Shown one piece after another: positions 58,841 through 64,000 of a stretch of DNA of 64,000 nt. Below the pieces are notes generated by a model. It was not told the origin of the DNA, made no database searches, and worked only from the letters and a program-made list of their open reading frames with translations. Both the position numbers and the translations under genes were made by a program. Source of the DNA: Protea cynaroides (taxonomy: Eukaryota > Streptophyta > Magnoliopsida > Proteales > Proteaceae); the NCBI GenBank assembly GCA_028583415.1, contig CM053276.1:142125902-142189901 (forward strand). The letters run 5' to 3'. Every line of letters begins with the position of its first letter. Positions within the stretch are counted from its first letter, which is position 1.

Positions 58841-59502
58841 CCTTCGATTAGATAAGCTGCAGTAGGCCAGTTTGGGAAATTGCTTGTTAGTAAATCAAAA
58901 CAAGCAATAATTGATAATGGGATTACCATACCACCAAGGAAATTCTAAACCTTAAGAAAGTTATATAAAAAAAATGGGTCTTTATTAGACAAATTAATAT
59001 TGTCACAAGGGTTTGTAAATTTTTTTAAATGTTACGAGGCATATATTTTGCTATGTAGGCAGATGATGTCTCTATTCTGAGCATTGGAGACTGGAGAGAG
59101 AGTTCATTGTCTAAATTAGTCATTTGTCCAATTTCAAGATTTGATTCAATTAAAGACCATTTTTATATACATGAATGTATCCCGTGTATGCTCATGCATG
59201 TATATTAGTAATTTATATCTTAAACATTATAGTGTATTCTCACAACTTTGAGTGAGAACAAACGATTTAAATTAAAATTATCATAAATATAAACGATCAG
59301 ATTAATTTGTTTTATGATTTGGAAAATGTCAATCTGTTGTTAAATGGATAACCACTGTCCAAGGAAAAAAGAAACAAAAAGGAGAAAAGTTGTCGTGGTG
59401 GGTGATGAATACGTGGGGAAGATCTCCACTCTTCTGGGGAATCTAAAAGCTAGATTGATTCTTTTTTCCTTGGGAACCCTCATGAGTTCACAATGAATTT
59501 GA

Positions 59503-59685
59503 GACGAGTCGAATCTGGAGGGTTATTATCGTCTCCAATCGAGGATTCAGCGGTCTCTCTTAATCAGGCATACCTATCGATGTATTGGTAAACGCACCGA
59601 GTTAAAGAGAGACCGCTGGATCTTCGATTAGAGGATCCAGCAATTGAAGAGGATAATGACTCGAATCTGGATGGGTGATTCTTGA
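59503..59685. repeat. Imperfect inverted repeat (MITE-like)
   Basis: AGCGGTCTCTCTT (59549-59561) pairs with AAGAGAGACCGCT (59606-59618), and the outer arms GACTCGAATCTGG and its complement also pair, around a 45-bp loop. Outer limits and target duplication not found. Confidence 0.6.
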
Positions 59686-60361
59686 AACAGAGAGCTGACA
59701 GAGGGATATATTTAACTTATAAGAAACGGTGGTGTACATGTTCAATGTATCCAACCACTGAGGTCTTTTTCTTTTCTTTTTTTGTTTGGTACACACAACG
59801 ATGGGATCCTTCCAACTGCTTGGGTTTCAAGTGAGGGATTCGATGGCTGACATCTTCACCGGTGGCTGAGCGCCGAATGATCTTCGGGAGTTGGATCCCT
59901 CATTGGGAGCCCAGCCTTTCTTTTCCTCGGACCTTTATTCTGTTAATCGTATCACTCGCATCAAACATTATATCCTCTGTAGTTTTTTTATTTTTCTTTC
60001 TTTTAGAAAAAGACCTACCACCAACCCCTTGAGAACATGTGAGGGTTCGTAAAGGGTACAGATTTTGAAGGAGGATAGATTAAAAAAGAAGGAATATGAG
60101 TGAGAAGTACGTATCGACTAAGGGCGTGTTGGTTCAGAATCGATTTTGGTCCGAAGGAAACAATTTCCAGAACTGTCTTATGTCAAACGCTATCTACCAT
60201 TCACAGGTTTTAGAAATCATCAGTTGCCGTCATTTAACAAACGGAATAGCTTTAAAATAGTGTTAAACATTTCTACCCATCCTCTTTCAAATTGAAAGGC
60301 ATTAAAATTACTAATTTGACTTTCCAATGTCTTTTTTTCATCTAGGATTTTAACTCCATAT

Positions 60362-60670
60362 CTACCACAGGCCACCTGAACCAGCACAGCTCTGGCAACC
60401 ATCGTAGCCATCCGACCAGCGTACGCACGTGCAGCTGACTTTTCCTATGCCGTTGCATCTCGAACACCTTTGCCACGAACCAGCCATTGGCTTCTCCAAC
60501 CCTAATTTCACCAGCACCACACCTGCTAATAGGCCTAGCCCCGTCGCAAGCTGAGGCGCCACCATCGGACTCATAATTCCAACCTGTTTCTCGTTCAATC
60601 GCAGAAAGACTAAGCTGGAAGTAGATAAATTAATCAAGTGATTCTCTTGTTGTGCTTTAATACTTCTCAC
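60362..60670 (-). pseudogene. DnaJ-type zinc-finger protein, relic
   Basis: Minus-strand frame with MVAPQLATGLGLLAGVVLVK (hydrophobic segment), then CSRCNGIGKVSCTC, WSDGYDGCQSCAGSG: CxxC pairs spaced as in DnaJ/BSD2-like Cys-rich domains. Just after CAGSG the frame shifts into a stop, and the shifted continuation reads ACGRYG where CxxCG would be expected, so the last Cys pair is also changed. I recall a small plastid-type family with this layout but cannot name it. Confidence 0.5.
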
Positions 60671-60907
60671 AGAGGTTGGACTTACAGCTTTCTCTTCTAA
60701 ATCCTAATTGACTTTCCCTTTTTAACTGTACAGATGCTCTGAGCCTGGATCTTTCGCAACTCTGCACCATTTATCGATCAGCCCCGAAATTGCCTTCTCT
60801 GAAGCAAAATTAGTCTGTTTGCCCACTTCAGGTTTTATAGATTTTTTTATTTTTTGTTTGGCCAAAAAATCAGATCTCTCATCTTCTTTCCTCAACCCCA
60901 AGCTATG

Positions 60908-61060
60908 AGAGCCGATACCTATATTTTATGTACTCTCATTCTGTTATCTTTCTTCTGTAACTCCTGCCCATCCCAATCCAATGGCACCAAAATCGATACA
61001 TACTCGTATCTCATGAACTGCCGTGTTCAATCTTTCTCCAAATCCCCTTTTCTTCTATAA
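60908..61060 (+). CDS. Unrecognised short ORF with signal-peptide-like start
   Basis: From the ATG at 60908 the frame reads MRADTYILCTLILLSFFCNS, a credible secretion signal, then about 30 residues to a stop at 61058. No mature-protein domain recognised; an upstream in-frame ATG is at 60854. It may be the first exon of a lost gene or chance. Confidence 0.2.
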   Translation, partial: RADTYILCTLILLSFFCNSCPSQSNGTKIDTYSYLMNCRVQSFSKSPFLL

Positions 61061-61806
61061 GAGTTTTCAACCTTCTTTCTTGTCTGAATTAGTTTTTATT
61101 AGGTTCCTGAGTATTGGACGTTCCCTGATCTGATTCTGTTGAATCATAAGATTCTTTCTGTTCAATTTTACTGGCAGTTGCAACTCCATAGACCAGACAA
61201 GGAATCCGATCGCAAGCCCTAATTTTTTTCAGTTTTCATCGTTTGGGATGTAATTCAGTATTCCACAAACCCAACCGGAATCAGATCATTGGCGAATCTA
61301 GACAAAGGATACACGGAAGGAGATTCAATCCACAGTAACCCAACGTTTTTCTCTCTGGTCCAGATCGGCCTCTTCGTATTCATGAAATCAGTGAGGGTCC
61401 AAAGCTCCAAACTCTGTGTGATAGCACTCGATAAAAGATGATTAACAAAACAAAGACGACCTTCTTTCTGCACCAGCGAGTAGATCCCACTCACGCAGTG
61501 TGGTGTGGAGTCTTCTGGAACCACTCAGAATTAATGTCCAGAGAAAGTATGAACCCATCAAAGTAGTTAGGAGAAGCAGCTCTACCAAGTGTCTGGAGTG
61601 TTCAGAATATAGTGTCTGGAGTCGGTTGAAGGGAAGGATTCTTCAAGGAGGAGAAGACCAAGTAGAGAAGAACAGCAAATTGATGGATATTTGCAAAATT
61701 TCAATCCAAATTAAGAAGTCTTTCCTCTTTTTAATTCAATGTTTCATCTTCTCTTCCCTGCAGCTCATCCCTACCCTACGATTCGCAGGAATTCCATGAT
61801 TCTGAG

Positions 61807-61808
<2 letters not shown>

Positions 61809-61862
<54 letters not shown>
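61809..61862. repeat. (TA)n microsatellite
   Basis: 27 TA units. From 61863 to 63660 the sequence is AT-rich with recurring AATATTTAA words and no gene or defined repeat. Confidence 0.95.
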
Positions 61863-61864
<2 letters not shown>

Positions 61865-63679
61865 TGTAAGGGTAAAATGGTCTTTTATCACTACAATAAG
61901 GGTAGTATTGTTTATGAAAAGATTGATTTGAGTTGTCGTCATTATTTAACGGGACTCTACTGACGGGATGAGTCTCTTTAATTAACGGTGTCAAAAGTTT
62001 AAGTGGTAGATGATGATTTAAAAAACGTATGGATGATAGATGGTGTTTGACATGCTTTTTGGGTGATAGATAAAATTTTTTTCTAAAGATTTATAACTAA
62101 TAAAGTACACTTAAGGATTTATATAGCTTTAATATTTTGCAAGAATAACTCTATATGAATCAAATATTCTAAAATCTATCAAAAATATTATAATTGAAAA
62201 GATATGATTTAAGATCACACTTTTATATAATGTATGGGCAAAATATTATTGTTGCAAGACCGGCTAATTTTCCAAATGTCACAAACCATTTATTTTATTA
62301 TATGAGCATATGATATCTTACCAAAAAAAATAAAAAAAAATCAGCATATGATATGTCAATTTCAATCGTGAGATGGAGAGAATATGTTTTAGATAAACCA
62401 TGAAGAAGATTTAAACACTAACAGGGTATATTGGAATCTTAGAATCTTACATTTTGTATTGGTATGCATTTATTCTATGTCCATGCATATATATTAGTAC
62501 TTTAAACATTATTGCACATTATTACAAAACAAAATGTCTTAGATTAAGAAAGCTTTAAAATTCAATGGCTTATATTTATCTTATGATTTTTGGAAACATT
62601 GCATTCTTTCATTTAATGGATATTTACCATTGAGTTAAATCAGAATTGTCCATATAGCATTTTAAATCATGGGTACATTTTGATTTCAGATCACACCATC
62701 AGTAGAAAATAGAAATATAAATTAAAACAAAATGTTTGATTCGAATTATGGCCACTCAATTAATATTTTAAAGCGGGACAAATTGGTACAACTTATAAAA
62801 TTCGAAGAAATTCAATTGGAACGATAATCTTTTAACATTTTAGACTTTTGATTTGAACTATGACAATTTAATATTTTTAATACCGACAAACATATCATTA
62901 AGGGATGGTCTATGATGGATCATTAAAAATATTTGATCCTATATTTTGTAATTGTGATTGGATATTTTTTATCCAATCAGATATGAAGATTTAGCTTTGT
63001 ATTAATCATGATTTAAAATTTTAATAAACGGTCATGATGGAATCATATGTTTTAAAAAGTATAAAATATAATGATTGATTTATATCTTCCCAATTATAAT
63101 CTTTTTGAATTGTAGATTGTATGATCTTAGATCATCTTTTATTATTTGTGTTTGTCATGATTTAAAATACTAACTAAAGAATCACAATCTGAATTAAATA
63201 TTTTAATCTATTAAAACTTTATCAAATCTTATGTTTTCATGTATAACTTTTTGAAGCTATTGATGGTGTGATCTTAAATTAGATTTTATTCTGATTTAAA
63301 AAATTGTATGAATAAATAAAATCCAAATCAAATATTTAAAAATATTATAGCATGCCTTCAAATTTGGTCATTTATTTTTACCTATTTTATGAATTGGCAC
63401 ATTTGAGGCGGTGAAGGAAGTTGAATAAAAAGCTCCATTGCAGGTAGTCGAATGACGATTGCCTTCTAGACATGCTCACATGCTCGCACTGGCTATTCAT
63501 GCTTATGGCGGACTTAAAACACAAAGCATGGTAAGTCCTTACTAGGGTCAAAATCGGGCTTAAATAAAAAATCGAACCCAGACCAAATCAGTTGATAAGC
63601 CCAAACCATACCAAAGGCCAATAGGCTCAAACCAAAATCGAACTAGTTCGATATTAAAATAAGAGGGAAACGAAAGAAA

Positions 63680-64000
63680 AACTTTCTTTTACCCCATTGT
63701 GGGATGTCTACGTCTACAGAGAAGAAGAGAATTCTAGAGCCAAAAAAATCTCTACAGATCTCCACCTGACAGAGTGTCTACTCTGTCAGCCTTACAACTG
63801 TCACCCAGTCTTACCTAGGGTTTTTCCTACAGAGATAATATATAGGGATCCCTAAAAACCCTAATCCCCACACAATTATAGATTTACTCCGTACATATAG
63901 TAGACCCAAATCCTAATACAAGTACAATCCAGTAACAGTGTGGATCCCACAGAATACAAGACACAACTCAACAAATCTCCACCTGGTTTGAATTCTATAA
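63680..64000 (-). repeat. Probable LTR at the window edge
   Basis: The text CTAGGGTTTTTCC, AATATATAGGGATCC and AATCTCCACCTGGTTTGAAT at the right end resembles the start and flank of a minus-strand copia LTR (the last motif resembles a copia polypurine-tract region). It continues beyond the window, so neither end is confirmed. Confidence 0.3.

Overview
This is nuclear DNA of a flowering plant. It has spliced genes with GT-AG introns, plant LTR retrotransposons (Ty3/gypsy chromovirus, Tat/Ogre-like and Tekay/Del-like LTRs, Ty1/copia), a LINE, SINEs, MITEs and a piece of plastid rRNA-operon DNA. Introns of 7 to 12 kb filled with transposons suggest a large, repeat-rich genome. The species cannot be told from the sequence.

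Only two host genes are close to complete. (1) On the minus strand, 3788-6511, a three-exon gene for cytosolic 60S ribosomal protein L9 (uL6), with a telo-box and site II elements upstream. It is intact except for a 4-bp tandem duplication that shifts the frame in exon 1. (2) On the plus strand, 24257-45676, an eight-exon gene for a plastid fibrillin / plastid-lipid-associated protein (best match by memory FBN8/PAP10). Its exons join in phase to about 281 residues, spread over 21.4 kb. Intron 3 (11.6 kb) holds a copia fragment, a non-autonomous LTR element, a solo LTR and two DNA-transposon derivatives. Intron 6 (7.4 kb) holds a nuclear plastid insert (trnR-ACG and part of 5S rRNA), SINEs, a LINE, a copia gag fragment and a 566-bp tandem duplication. 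Broken relics of a GDSL lipase gene (47.4 kb) and a DnaJ-type zinc-finger gene (60.5 kb) are also visible.

Layout: 1-1.4 kb pieces of one LTR family; 1.6-3.1 kb tandem duplications; 3.8-6.7 kb RPL9 and its promoter; 8.4-19.9 kb a gypsy-type transposon protein gene (PF04195-like) split by a 9.26-kb nest of three solo LTRs, each with a recognisable target-site duplication; 20.0-21.2 kb a second LTR-family copy; 24.3-45.7 kb the fibrillin gene; 47.3-47.6 kb GDSL pseudogene and MITE; 49.7-55.2 kb a full-length but decayed chromovirus with both LTRs; 55.8-58.6 kb two solo LTRs with perfect target-site duplications; 59-64 kb AT-rich sequence with small relics and probably the edge of another LTR.

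I found no new defence, metabolic or RNA system. The most unusual items are: an LTR family whose copies share a scaffold but carry different short, self-complementary word arrays; a 184-bp segment shared between one of those LTRs and DNA 2.6 kb away; the frame-restoring solo-LTR nest; the 4-bp lesion in an otherwise perfect RPL9; and the C-to-T type decay of the chromovirus.
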